From Laburnicola sp. R22_1 (taxonomy: Eukaryota; Ascomycota; Dothideomycetes; Pleosporales; Didymosphaeriaceae), in assembly GCA_014281115.1 (NCBI GenBank), contig JACONQ010000012.1, positions 1-64,000 of the forward strand: a stretch of 64,000 nt of DNA, written 5' to 3'. Position numbers and translations under genes: made by a program. Numbering within the stretch: the first letter of the stretch is position 1; each line of letters starts with the position of its first letter. The notes beneath the pieces were generated by a model that searched no databases, was not told the origin of the DNA, and worked only from the letters and a program-made list of their open reading frames with translations. This document shows positions 36,108-47,518 of this stretch, piece after piece.

Positions 36108-38977
36108 GCCGCAGAAAGAGACTTGCTAACACCGCCAAGTTAAGATTATGTATATATGTGGCGTGGCTCTTCCTACCTTCCCCTAACTTAGCCAACCTAT
36201 CAAGACATGCGATGCTTGCAGACGTTGCCGCCGTTATCTCAGCCTCTACTATAATTGTACGCCCCATTCGGCCTACAGCATCCAGCCTATGCATATGCCG
36301 CAGGAAGAGACTTGCTAACACCACTAAGTTGAGATTATATATATATGTGGCGTGGCTCTTCCCACCTTCCCCTAACTTAGCCAACCTATCAAGACATGCG
36401 ATGCTTGCAGACGTTGCCGCCGTTATCTCGGCCTCTACTATAATCGTACGCCCCATTCGGCCTACAGCATCCGGCCTATGCATATGCCGCAGGAAGAGAC
36501 TTGCTAACACCGCCAAGTTGAGATTATGTATGTATGTGGCGTGGCTCTTCCCACCTTCCCCTAACTTAGCCAACCTATCAAGACATGCGATGCTTGCAGA
36601 CGTTGCCGCCGTTATCTCAGCCTCTACTATAATCGTACGCCCTATTTAGCCTACAGCATCCGGCCTATACATATGCCGCAGGAAGAGACTTGCTAACACC
36701 GCTAAGTTGAGATTATGTATGTATGTGGCGTGGCTCTTCCCGCCTTCCCCTAACTTAGCCAACCTATTAAGACATGCGACGCTTGCAGACATTGCCGCTG
36801 TTATCTCGGCCTCTACTGTAATTATACGCCCTATTTGGCCTACAGCATCCGGCCTATACATATGCCACAGAAAGAGACTTGCTAACACCGCTAAGTTAAG
36901 ATTATGTATATATGTGGCGTGGCTCTTCCCGCCTTCCCCTAACTTAGCCAACCTATTAAGACATGCGACGCTTGCAAACATTGCCGCCGTTATCTCAGCC
37001 TCTACTGTAATCGTACGCCCTATTCGGCCTACAGCATCCGGCCTATGCATATGCCGCAGAAAGAGACTTGCTAACACCACCAAGTTGAGATTATGTATGT
37101 ATATGGCGTAGCTCTTCCCACCTTCCCCTAACTTAGCCAACCTATCAAGACATGCGATGCTTGCAGACGTTGCCGCCGTTATCTTGGCCTCTACTATAAT
37201 CGTACGCCCTATTCGGCCTACAGCATCCGGCCTATGCATATGCCGCAGGAAGAGACTTGCTAACACCATCAAGTTGAGATTATGTATGTATGTGGCGTGG
37301 CTCTTCCCGCCTTCCCTTAACTTAGCCAACCTATCAAGACATGCGATGCTTGCAGACGTTGCCGCTGTTATCTCAGCCTCTACTGTAATTGTACGCCCCA
37401 TTTAGCCTACAGCATCCGGCCTATACATATGCCGCAGGAAGAGACTTACTAACACCGCTAAGTTGAGATTATGTATGTATATGGCGTGGCTCTTCCCACC
37501 TTCCCCTAACTTAGCCAACCTATTAAGACATGCGATGCTTGCAGACGTTGCCGCCATTATCTCGGCCTCTACTATAATCATACGCCCCATTCGGCCTACA
37601 GCATCCAGCCTATGCATATGCCGCAGGAAGAGACTTGCTAACACCGCCAAGTTGAGATTATGTATATATGTGGCGTGGCTCTTTCCGCCTTCCCCTAACT
37701 TAGCCAACCTATCAAGACATGCGATGCTTGCAGACGTTGCCGCCATTATCTCAGCCTCTACTATAATCGTACGCCCTATTCGGCCTACAGCATCCAGCCT
37801 ATGCATATGCCGCAGGAAGAGACTTGCTAACACCGCCAAGTTGAGATTATGTATATATGTGGCGTGGCTCTTCCTGCCTTCCCCTAACTTAGCCAACCTA
37901 TCAAGACATGCGATGCTTGTAGACGTTGCCACTGTTATCTCGGCCTCTACTATAATCGTACGCCCTATTCGGCCTACAGCATCCAGCCTATGCATATGCC
38001 GTAGGAAGAGACTTACTAACACCGCCAAGTTGAGATTATATATGTATGTGGCGTGGCTCTTCCCACCTTCCCCTAACTTAGCCAACCTATCAAGACATGC
38101 GATGCTTGCAGATATTACCGCCGTTATCTCGGCCTCTACTATAATCGTACGCCCCATTCGGCCTACAGCATCCGGCCTATGCATATGCCGCAGAAAGAGA
38201 CTTGCTAACACCGCCAAGTTAAGATTATGTATATATATGGCGTGGCTCTTCCCGCCTTCCCCTAACTTAGCCAACCTATTAAGACATGCAATACTTGCAG
38301 ACGTTGCCGCTGTTATCTCAGCCTCTACTGTAATCGTACGCCCCATTCGGCCTACAGCATCCAGCCTATACATATGCCGCAGGAAGAGACTTGCTAACAC
38401 CACCAAGTTAAGATTATGTATGTATGTGGCGTGGCTCTTCCCGCCTTCCCCTAACTTAGCCAACCTATCAAGATATGCGATGCTTGCAGACGTTGCCGCC
38501 GTTATCTCGGCCTCTACTGTAATCGTACGCCCCATTCGGCCTACAGAATCCAGCCTATGCATATGCCGCAGAAAGAGACTTGCTAACACCGCCAAGTTGA
38601 GATTATGTATATATATGGCGTAGCTCTTCCCGCCTTCCCCTAACTTAGCCAACCTATCAAGACATGCGATGCTTGCAGACGTTGCCGCCGTTATCTCGGC
38701 CTCTACTATAATTGTACGCCCCATTCGGCCTACAGCATTCGGCCTATGCATATGCCGCAGAAAGAGACTTACTAACACCGCCAAGTTGAGATTATGTATG
38801 TATATGGCGTGGCTCTTCCCGCCTTCCCCTAACTTAGCCAACCTATCAAGACATGCGATGCTTGCAGACGTTGCCGCCGTTATCTCGGCCTCTACTATAA
38901 TCGTACGCCCCATTCGGCCTACAGAATCCGGCCTATGCATATGCCGCAGGAAGAGACTTGCTAACACCGCCAAGTTA
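36108..38977. repeat. Array 1: 189-bp tandem repeat, about 15 units
   Basis: Successive ACTTGC markers at 36121, 36310, 36499 and 36688 give an exact 189-bp period, continuing to 38977. Units differ almost only by C/T and G/A exchanges. Because 189 is a multiple of three and the unit lacks stops in some frames, long frames stay open on both strands (63-residue periodic). I treat these as by-products of unit length, not genes. A shorter inverted copy is at 49028-50498. Confidence 0.92.
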
Positions 38978-39165
38978 ATAGCTTGCATAGATTAGTGGCC
39001 CACCTTTTCCCGCTCGTTAACTTAAGATTATTCTAAGCGATCTAGGAAGGACTTGCCTTGATTTTATCGCTTATGACGACAGCCTACAGGAAGGTGTCAA
39101 AGTTAATCCAGATACACCCCCCATTTATAATTTTATCGACACGAGACTTTCTCAGGCTCATCCGC
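38978..39165 (+). repeat. Unique arm of inverted repeat next to array 1
   Basis: This 188-bp stretch matches the reverse complement of 48841-49027 with only a few differences, mostly transitions. It links array 1 to the start of the AsaB-like gene, and homology to the other locus stops after GGCTCATCCG. Confidence 0.9.
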
Positions 39166-40066
39166 AAACATCGGCCATAACTAAACAAGGCAGTATTAAG
39201 TTTCTAAAGTGGCTCCCACTCTACAACCATAAGAAGCCATTCCAGATCTTTATGGAGCTTTCTAGAGATGTGAAAGACCAACGGAAGACTAATCTCGTCT
39301 GGGACGAGCGAACCGTCACGGTGACCGATTTCCGTCAAAACAACGACTTTCAGCTGGACACGCATGGATTCACCTTTCGCAAGTTTCCTGGATTCTCGGA
39401 GCTTAATGATGTAGAGATTATCAGGAAAGAGTTTCTTCCTGCAGTCGAGCGGATGCTTAAGACGGAGCTAGAAGATGTTAGGACAGTCTTTATCTTTGAC
39501 TGGAGAGTAAGTAGCATTACCCAATTCAGGCAAGCCAATACTAACCTGGACTCGCCTTGTAGCTTAGAAGCAGTGCTCCGCAACCCACACCAGATAAGAT
39601 CAACTTCAGCGATCTAAGTCAGTTGTTGTTGCCGAGCAACTATGCGCACTCAGACACTGGCCCCATATCAGTGATCCAGAAGATCCAGAGAAGCTTTCCA
39701 AAGGATGCAGACCGCATATTGAGCCAAAGAATCAGGGCTGTGAAGTAATATCTTATAGTCACACTTGAAAGCCATCACTAAAAAAGTCAGCGTTTGGAAA
39801 CCACTAAGCAATGCCGTCGACAAATGGCCTCTGGCGGTTTGTAATGGAAGTACTGTTGCAGCAGATGACATGGTCGAGACAGATTCCATCCGACAAGGTA
39901 GCGTGAGTACCAACTATTACGTCAAGTATAATGCTATGCAAAAGTGGTACTTCCTGCAGAGGCAAACACCTAAAGAAGCTCTAATCTTCAAACACTTCGA
40001 TTCCAAGCCAGGGATCACGCCATGTACGTGTACTTCCACCTTAGAATTCAAAACGATGCTGAAATA
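39021..40066 (+). CDS. AsaB / GA4-desaturase-like oxygenase family protein, N-terminus unclear
   Basis: Member of the fungal family annotated as AsaB-like hydroxylase/desaturase or CmcJ/NvfI-like, often found in secondary-metabolite clusters. Exon 1 is open from 39021 to 39506 (FLKWLPLYNHKKPFQIF, DVKDQRKTNLVWDE, FQLDTHGFTFRKFPGF, VFIFDWR). Intron 39507-39562 has GTAAGT, TACTAAC and TAG. Exon 2 is 39563-39744 (LRSSAPQ...LLLPSNYAHSDTGPISVIQKI). Intron 39745-39790 is GTAATA...CAG. Exon 3 from 39791 reads VWKPLSNAVDKWPLAVCNGS, KWYFLQRQTPKEALIFKHFD and stops at 40066. No in-frame ATG lies before 39252, and the first ~145 bases of the frame belong to the inverted-repeat arm, so the true start may have been lost. 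The last ~25 residues differ from the usual family end (a similar tail appears after a further frame change). Catalytic role in this copy is not provable from sequence. Confidence 0.75.
39507..39562 (+). other. Intron 1 of the AsaB-like gene (56 bases)
   Basis: GTAAGT donor, perfect TACTAAC branch site and TAG acceptor, which is textbook fungal. Splicing joins FDWR to LRSS as in the family. Confidence 0.9.
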
Positions 40067-40775
40067 GTGACATAGACGCACTCCATTCGAGTCTCAAGCT
40101 ACGAGACGTTCCTAACAACGCGAATCCGCGGAAAAGCATAGAGATCCGGACGCTTATCTTTTCAGGAAAGTTTGGACAGTCTAAAGCCGATCCGGTTCCA
40201 GTGTAGTTAGCGCTTGCGGCCCGGATTCTATACAATGCAACTAGTCTAGATAATTTGTGTCTTCACAGATGCTTATGTCGTTAAAAATTTCATTCTAGAA
40301 TCTCAGCACTAATTTGTGATGATTTTCGAAAGCGCTAACAACCCGAAACTTAAACATGGCGGTTGTAAGGCGTAGTTGATAGGCCTACTCCTCGAGTCAT
40401 TCTATCAGTGACCATGAGGCCGTTACTCTTCGGATCTAGGTCCTGCTTAGCTTATGCATTGGTCACACTGTACGCCTCTTGCGCTATTAGCATTACACAG
40501 CAAAATTAACTACATCTTGTTGCTCGAATCCACTCGTGTGTGCTTCCATGTGTTGCTACTCCGACTTGTAAGTCCAAGACACGTGGGTCTGGCGCCCTTG
40601 GGGAGCATCGCTCTATATTCGACGCGGTATCTCTCGTTATCGTAACATCATCATTATGATTTAATCTTAAATTGACCATGCATTGAGCCTTGAGTATTTG
40701 TGGTAGGAAACTAGAAGAGAGTTTACACGACACTAAGTACAGCACCCACTCATCTAATAAAACAAGGCAAATCTT
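40067..40775. other. Intergenic between the AsaB-like and MFS genes
   Basis: About 700 bp without a convincing frame. The two genes face each other (tail to tail), so this holds both 3' ends. A short tail-like segment (HSIRVSSYET) near 40085 may be the lost end of the AsaB-like gene. Confidence 0.4.
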
Positions 40776-42536
40776 CTATGCATACACAACCTGCTTGCTA
40801 GACAGTCCATAGTAACAGTGGCCTAGCCTACAGCGCAGTAGAACCGGGACGCATGGTTTTTGGCTCCCGACCTTGCCAATTCCATGTAGTCCCCAGGAAC
40901 TGACAAAGAGAGTAGCTAGTGACATAGCTAAAGAGAACCAGAATGCTGCGTGATAGCCTTCTAATAGCCTTCCTGTTCCGGTTGTATCGGATTCCCTACT
41001 TACAGATTCCGAAACAAGAGCCGAGAGAGTCACGCCCACTGCCTTACCGATTTGTGCAACAGTGTTAAAAACAGCGCCAGCAAGCGCCTGTGTGTTGTCG
41101 GGGAAAGAAGACGTAATAAGAAGATTGGCGATAGTGTAGAAGACATCGCCTTGAATGGCGTTAAGAGTGACTGCAGGGAAAGGACCTGCCCAATAAGACC
41201 AGTTAGGTCGTATCAAAGCCATCAACAGAGGAGCGACGCTTGAAGCTGTCGTCGCCCCATAGATGATCCAATCTCCCCGGATGCGAGAAACGATCAGGGC
41301 CATGGTCAGATTTACGACAGCGCCTGCAACGCAGCTTGGGAGGAATTGAATACCTGCCCGAATGGTGCTATCCCGCTTTATGTTTTGGAAGTAGAAGTTG
41401 ACGAATTGCTCAACCGAAGTGAATACACCCCAGATCAAGAAGACATTGATACAAACGCAGGTGAACATCTTGTTTTGCCATAGTGTATTGGGGATGAGAG
41501 CGGGCCGGTGACACCGTTTTTGGTAGTGCATCCATATCGCGAAGATCGGAATAAGCGCCAGAGCTGTCGATAGCAAAACTACGTTTGCAGGAGACTTGAG
41601 GGCCGATGTGCTGTTGGATAGCGACCTTCCAACGTTTAGTTAGGTGAACCGAAGAAATAGAAAAGTGGGATGCTTACGACAGCACATATAAAAGCATAGC
41701 CAACGAACAGCTAATGAACAAGACGCCAGCCCAATCTATCTCTTTTTGGAATCGTTTCCATTCAAGCTTGGGCGTGTTTTGCTCAGTCTGGGGAGTTGCC
41801 AAACAAAAAGCACTAGGATGATGGCGTTGATCATGCTTGTGATGTGGAAAGCCCAGTCCCAACCAATAGTACTGGCACAGACACCACCTAGCAGCAGCCC
41901 TACAGCAAAACCTATGGGTAATCCTCCCCCATAGATGCAAAAGCCGCACTCCTCCGTGGTCCGGGAGGGAATGCAGTGGTTACAATGCTAACAGCAGACG
42001 GCAAACAGAACGAGGAGGCGGCGCCACAAAAGCCGCGTATAACGATCATCTGTGTGCCATTCCTTGACAGCCCGCTCGCCAGTGTAAATGCGCATTGGAG
42101 GATGTTGCCCAACAGATACATGCGTCGGCTTCCGACTACATCTGTGACAGTACCCACGAGGAGGAGCGTGCAGCCGTTCGCTAGCGCATAGATTGAGACC
42201 GGCCTAGGTATTGGTTAACAAGGGTGCTGACCATCGGAGACATTCGTATAAAGATCAAGCGTAATATAGTAAAGACAGGAGATAGATGATGAACACTTAC
42301 CACAGCACGAGTTTCGGACCCAAGTTAAAATCCTTAACAACTTGCGGTAAAATGACTGTCATGAGGCCTGAAAGTATACTAGCGATGCCAGTAGCAGAAG
42401 CGGCAGAGACGACGATTGTCGCTGTTCGGAGTCGACTTTGCTTTTCCGGGCGTTGGATCCCGTGGTTATGGGTTTCTGAAAAAGCATTTTGACACCTCAT
42501 TTCCACCACTGCTGGAGACTCAGTCGTGAAAGCCAT
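40776..42536 (-). CDS. MFS transporter, DHA2-like drug/metabolite exporter, two frameshifts
   Basis: Multi-pass membrane exporter. Exon 1 from ATG 42536 holds TM1 (IVVSAASATGIASILSGLM). Intron 42300-42204 (GTAAGT...TAG). Exon 2 has the family words YALANGCTLLLVG, VTDVVGSRRMYLLGN, PSAVSIVTTAFPPGPRR, then IGFAVGLLLGGVCAS and KRFQKEIDWAGVLF. Intron 41677-41626 (GTAAGC, CTAAC, AAG). Exon 3 holds the remaining helices with PNTLWQNKMF, VNFYFQNI, RAGIQFLP, DVFYTIANLLITSSFP and AVFNTVAQIGKAVG. Two one-base frameshifts occur, at a C5 run (41926-41930) and near an A5 run (41805-41809). Both are in homopolymers, so the gene may be intact in the real genome. The family exports toxic or secondary metabolites at the plasma membrane. 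Its neighbours (AsaB-like, PAL-like) fit a metabolite cluster. Confidence 0.8.
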
Positions 42537-42810
42537 GGAAGCAACAGGAGCGCGACAACGGGGGACAAAGATGCGGGAAGAAAGAAACCTAATTGCTTTT
42601 GCTCTCTATCGCTTATCACCTTCTTGTTGCGGTGCCCCTTGCTTTGGTGATCTTTTAGCTAGACCAATCGGTGTACGTCTCCTTAGCTCGGGTGCGTAGC
42701 GCTGGCTCGGCGCCCGAGCCCGATGGTCTTCCGCATGTGGCCCTTGCGCCGAAGCACGCTACCCAAGTCACAAAGTACGAGTGTGCAGACCATCTCGGTT
42801 AGCGACTGCT
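42537..42810. other. 5' flank of the MFS gene up to the LINE tail
   Basis: This holds the MFS promoter and normal-composition DNA, with a GC-rich imperfect palindrome near 42700-42725 (GCTCGGCGCCCGAGC). I see no gene. Confidence 0.4.
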
Positions 42811-43508
42811 GGTTGGTTGGTTGGTTCATTCATAGGCTATGCAGAGGCCCGAGGCCACGTAGCCGAAACTGACTAACCCGGCTCCCCTTATCGGGCAGGC
42901 GGGCTGCTCCCGGCTTCCCAGGCTGGGGGCGTCTGTTTTTGCCGTCCCCATTACTACTGTACATACGGTACCTATCACCCTGTCGCTGTCGCTTGCGAGA
43001 GCGGGCGGCGGGGATGGGCTTGAACATGAATTCAGCGGTGAGGCTGTTTGACTGTTGATACCCGTCGCGCGCTACCGGCCCAGCCGGCTGTCCTCCTGTG
43101 CGCTACCCGGTCGCTGTGTCAGCGGCGACCGGGCTGTGACTTTGATCACTGTCTATTGTACCCTCGTCCCTCTGGCGCCTCGCGGCCTATGAAAACTTTG
43201 CCTGTGTATACCCTCGTCTCTCTCGCGCCTTGCGGCGTGTAGCTAACCCGTCCGTCTTCATGTCCATGCTGTCCTTCGTTCTGGGGTTCGGCGGGTGATA
43301 CTGAGGCGGGGACGCTGATGCGCCAACTCGCCCTGGCGGTGTACTTGGTGTTGCGTCTTGTGGTAATTGAATCTTCTCGATGGGCGGTTGCCACTCTTGG
43401 GGCCTCACTGGCCCCTAGTGACCCCCACCGGGACACCCGCCCGTCTTCGCGTGGCGGAATTGGGGCTCGACGATTCGGGGCATAGGGAGTTTGTGGTGTC
43501 TCAGCACA

Positions 43509-43976
43509 TCACTCTCCTTGGGGGATTGTGACGGCTGGCCGCTCACTCTCCCCGTCCCGTTCAAGAGCCTCCTCCTCTGCCATCGCGTCGACGTACCGAA
43601 ACTGATTGAGCGTTTTGCTCTTCAGTATTATAAGTGCGGCGTGTTTTGCCATGTCTGGGTGGCCCATGATAGTCTTCCAGCTCCGAATTCGCTTACCTAT
43701 TTTGTCCCACATTTCCTCCCGATCAGTCGCCAAGGCTGGACATGCAAACAGAATGTGGGTGGGTGTTTGTCGGTCTCCGTCGCACAAGTTGCAAATGGGG
43801 GAGTCGACATCCTGGAAATGCATTGCGTGCATTGGGGCGTTGAGCCCGATGTAACCAGTAGTTAACTGAGTGATTATGGACGCTAGCGGCCTCGATACAT
43901 CCTTGTATTGTTGAAGTATCTTTGCCTGAGGGGACGGCAGGATAAGGCGCATTTGTGTGCCTGACTTGCTGTTCAC
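43509..43976 (-). pseudogene. LINE C-terminal finger domain
   Basis: The C-terminal end of the polyprotein contains CNLCDGDRQTPTHILFACPA, the C-x2-C-x-H-x-C finger usually found after RNase H or RT in fungal and arthropod LINEs, where it helps bind template RNA or DNA. The protein stops at 43509. It is in a different frame from the RNase H part, so at least one frameshift lies near 43976. Confidence 0.75.
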
Positions 43977-44510
43977 CTATTGACGGCTCCATTGCGCTTG
44001 CGTGTACTCTTCGATCTTCGTAATGCCGTAGGGCTTCGTGGGGCGTGTTCGCCACGGGGAGGGGGTGCCAGAGGTCCCTCCCTTGTGTCGAGCCGCTTCT
44101 GCTTAGGCTCTAGGAGCCAGCCGGTAGCTCGTTTGGCGATATCGTCCGCGATTTCGTTCCCTGGGATACGCTCGTGTCCCGGGACCCATATCACCTCCAC
44201 TGGGTAGAGCGCAAGCTTATAGTAATGGTGGAATTGGGCAATATGTTGCTGTCCCCCGGTAGTGCAGGCTTTCTCTATCGCCATAACGAGGCCTCTGTTG
44301 TCCGTGTAGATGACTGTGTCGGTGATTACCACTGATTCTGCTATGGATTTCATGGCTAGAGCGAGTGCGCAAGCCTCGCCGTCGTAGACTGAGAATTTGC
44401 CTTTTTCTTCGACGTATGTCGCTAGGCGTTCGTTCGTGCGTGGTTTGACAGCGCGTGCTCCTATGCGATCATTGATGCCCGATCCGTCGGTATACCAGTG
44501 TGTGTCGTAG
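43973..44510 (-). pseudogene. LINE RNase H domain
   Basis: The catalytic acids of RNase HI are visible: Asp in HWYTDGSGIND (near 44490), Glu in YDGEACALALA (near 44370), Asp in VIYTDNRGLVMA (near 44310), and the later GHERIPGNEIAD (near 44170). It would remove the RNA strand after reverse transcription. The domain looks complete, but its frame breaks from both neighbours. Confidence 0.75.
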
Positions 44511-44697
44511 TTCTTGTAGGTCTGTCAGTGCTGCTCTGCAGCCTCCTCTTTCGTCGCCGCGCAGTGCGTGACGGGGAACCGCGACCATGGCTCGTTGACG
44601 AAAGCTTTTGCTGGTTCAATATTCCGGTAAATCGACTTGCCTAGACGCTTATTCATTGCGATTATGTGCGTTGCTAGCGGGCTGAGGTATTTGGCTT

Positions 44698-45447
44698 TTA
44701 GGTCGGTTCAAAATATGAGCTGTCTGCCGTGTGGTTTTGTCGCCATGCGAAGGACGGTTCTCGCGGCCAGTTCTTCAAGTCGGAGCTTTGGCGGGGAGTG
44801 TGTGCGGTGGCCCACGCGATTTGAAGCGGCGTGTTCTTCCAGGACCCCGCGATGTTGTTCGCCATGCGCCGTTGGAACTTGTTAAATGCAGCTGTGGCAC
44901 CGCTCGGGTCGGTTTTCGATTCTGGGTTGGTGTTGCTTTTGTACCAGAGTGATGCGGAGGCAGTGAACTTTGTGACCACACAGGCTTCATATGCCTTGAG
45001 CCTCGCCTCTACTCCTGCATCCCATGTAGACTTGCCGAGTATAGTTATCGCGTTGATGGTGTTCTCCACCTTCTTCTGCGTTACAGCGATGTGGTGCTTG
45101 AAGTTGAGGTGGCTGTCGATCCAAACTCCGAGGACCTTTATCGCCTGTGATGGGTGTATTTCGTGTCCAGCGAAGCGGACCGGACGGTCGTGTGTGTCAA
45201 TTCTCCGGCGTCTCGGAGTGATGTGTACCAGTTCGAACTTGCCCGGGTCGAATTTGGTGCCATGCTGGTCGCTCCATTCGAGACATTTAGGCCCGACTTC
45301 CTTCAGTAATGCGCAGGTCTGTTCGGTGTCTTTGCCTATGGCGAACAAGGTAACGTCGTTAATCCAGCCGGTGATGAAGAGCGTCCTCGGGTCCTCCGGG
45401 GTTGGCTCCACCTCCAATTCAACTAGGTCGAGGGCGGGGGTATCCAC
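44698..45447 (-). pseudogene. LINE reverse transcriptase, 3' part only, active site altered
   Basis: Begins just before the catalytic motif, which reads GWINDVTLF instead of the usual (F/Y)xDD form, so the first Asp is Asn. Thumb-region words follow: KCLEWSDQHGTKFDPGKFE, IKVLGVWIDSHLNFKHH, WDAGVEARLKAYEACV. The finger and most palm motifs upstream are absent because the endonuclease segment is joined almost directly to this point near 45440. Confidence 0.8.
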
Positions 45448-45930
45448 GTATCAGTGCCTGGGGGACCAGCTGGGTGAGCGAGTGACTCGCTGCGATCCTG
45501 TGCAGTTTTCTTCCTTCGGTGTCGGCCGACCTCTTCGGGTCCCAATCTGGATGATGGGCGTTGAAGTCTCCCGCTAATAGTACTTCTGCCTCCGGGTATT
45601 CATTGCGAATCCATGTGATTTGCGAGTCGAGCTGATCTAGTATCTGAGTCTCTCTGTCCCTGCGGCGGTTGTAGACGTTGACGATGATGATCTGCGTTCC
45701 GTTGCCGGCGACAATTAGGGTGGCTATGCTGTATTGCCCACGGCTGAGCACCTTGATTGCCCTGGCTGCGATGTTCCTGCGTACGTAGGTGACGACTCGA
45801 GTGTCTTCGTGCGGTTCGAAAATCGTGTCATATAAAGCATTCCTAGCGGTGGTTCGCGTTTCCCCAAGGGTGTTGTGCCATGGTTCTTGTATATGCACGA
45901 TAGCTGTCTCGTGTCCAGCCTGGTCCAGCA
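45419..45930 (-). pseudogene. LINE endonuclease domain (EEP family)
   Basis: Apurinic-type endonuclease with IQEPW near 45890, NVYNRR near 45670 and the family mark LLAGDFNAHHPDWD near 45570. It would nick target DNA for target-primed reverse transcription. A stop lies just upstream and the C-terminal part ends in an out-of-frame tail at the deletion join. Confidence 0.8.
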
Positions 45931-45975
45931 GGAAGCTTGTATGAGCCTCTTAGTTCTTGCCTGCATTGAAGCTGG

Positions 45976-47366
45976 CTAGCTGGAAGACTGGCGGTGCTCC
46001 GGTCGCCATATTTGGCCGTACTTTCCTTGTATGTCCTCGTACTCACAGGCCGTGCTAGACTGCTGAGTGTCCCAGCCCGAGAGCTGGGACTCTGAGTCTG
46101 TGGTGAGCTCAGAGGTGCTGGTTGTGGTGCTTAATTGGCTTAGGGCGCGGCGGGCCCGCTTCGGCGGCCTGCTGTTCTCTTTGTCGTCGGTGGCGGCGCG
46201 TTTTCTTGACGTGGCATTATTGTATCTGGGGGTGTTTCTGATGAGTCGACCGCGGCTGGAGGTTCTCTCTGCTGCCGATGAGTCTTCGTTGGCGCTCTGG
46301 GAGCTCTCGGCCGTGGAGTTGCCCAATTGTGTGGCGCGCAGGTTGCTGGACGGGGTGTTGTTGACGCGCTTTTGTGCTTGGAGGCGGACAGCTGTTCGGA
46401 GACGCCGGTACTCTGCTTCGGCGAGTTGGGCTCTCCGGTGAGCCTCAACTACGCTGTGTAGTTGGGCTCTTGCGGCTTGCTCCGCTGGAGAGAGGTCCTT
46501 GAGGGGGCCTGGGCTGAGTAGCTGGCTTTCGTTCTCTATGTTAAGGGTGAGCGGGTGTGCGGCGTCTTTTTCTTCGCGGGTCGTGGCTGGGCAGGTGTTG
46601 GAGTTGTGGCCACTGGCTCTGCGGCCTCGTCGCTGTCGTGTAGGATGATGATCGGGGTGGGTGGTGGTGCGTGTGCAGGGCAGAGGCAGTTGGTGGGGGT
46701 CTCTCCGTCGACAGACAGGCACATCGGTGCCGTCGTTCCACCGGGTCCGGTCGCTGCTGGCGGCTGGCCCGGGGAGCATTATTAGGGTGCTCCTGGGGGT
46801 GGTAGCCCCATTATCGTCCTGGGTGGTTCCGGGCGCGTTTCAAGTTGTTGTTGTTGTTGTGGGGCTGTCGTCCCAAGAGGGACAGGCTGTTCCGTATTCG
46901 GCCCGCCCACATTCTGTTCGCAGTCTGTCCTTGTTAGCCTTCGTTTTTCAACGATGTGCCATCTTTGCCCAGTGGCTTCTCGCCGCTTGACCTTGGCAAG
47001 TTCGGCTTGGTGCACTGAACAGTCAGGGTCGCCCGCGGGGTGATTCCCGCCGCAGTTGATGCATAGTGGTGGCGAATTCGGGGGGCAGTTAGAGCTCTCA
47101 TGGGCTCCTGCGCATTTGCGGCAAACCTGTGGTCTGTTGCATCGAGTTCCATTGTGACCGGATGTGTAGCATGTGTGCCCGTAGCGGAGGCACTTGAGGC
47201 ATTGTTGTAGGCGTCTCTCTCTGTCATATAGGACAACATCTAGTTTCTCGCCGTCCCAAATCATTCCATGCTGGATGATAAGATTGGCATCTTCTGCGTT
47301 GTCGAAAGTGACGATGAGGGAGGACCGGGGTTTCTTTGGGCCCCGTTTTGGAGTTAGCGACTGCAA
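45976..47366 (-). pseudogene. LINE gag-like ORF1 with CCHC knuckles, truncated
   Basis: The protein reads SSLIVTFDNAEDANLIIQHG (RRM-like tail) then three Cys/His knuckles (CLKCLRYGHT, CRKCAGAHESSNC, CINCGGNHPAGDPDC) between about 47190 and 47010. A Gln/Pro-rich linker follows and, after a frame change near 46780, a Ser/Arg-rich coiled C-terminus with HRRAQLAEAEYRRLR. The knuckles bind nucleic acid. The expected N-terminal 200 or so residues are missing beyond 47400, so this is a 5'-truncated insertion. Confidence 0.75.
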
Positions 47367-47518
47367 AAGCTGGTGACACGCGGCATGGAGATTAGCGCTT
47401 GAACAGCACAGTGGGGAACCTCTTATGCATGCTCAGGTTAGGGTTGAGATTACTCTAAACTGTCGTTCCTACGGCTAGGCTACGATTCATCTCGCCGTAT
47501 GCGGCGGAGAAAGCTTCC

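Larger units (their letters stand above)
42811..47400 (-). mobile_element. Tad-like non-LTR retrotransposon (LINE), 5'-truncated and internally deleted
   Basis: On the minus strand the order is gag-like CCHC protein, apurinic-type endonuclease, reverse transcriptase remnant, RNase H, and a C-terminal CCHC-like finger, as in the fungal Tad clade, which carries RNase H. The 3' end carries a short CCAA repeat tail (GGTT x4 at 42811-42826 on the + strand). The 5' end stops inside the gag region near 47400. Most of the reverse transcriptase between endonuclease and the catalytic motif is missing. The LINE lies between the MFS and BTB genes. Target duplications were not identified. Confidence 0.85.

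Noticed and set aside
36108..38977. Long open frames on both strands of array 1 (up to 528 residues)
   Set aside because: The unit is 189 bp, a multiple of three, so any stop-free frame stays open through the array. Units vary by silent-neutral transitions without sign of protein selection, and both strands are open equally.
42690..42730. Possible tRNA or other structured RNA in the GC-rich palindrome
   Set aside because: The short palindrome does not extend to a cloverleaf and has no A/B box that I could identify.
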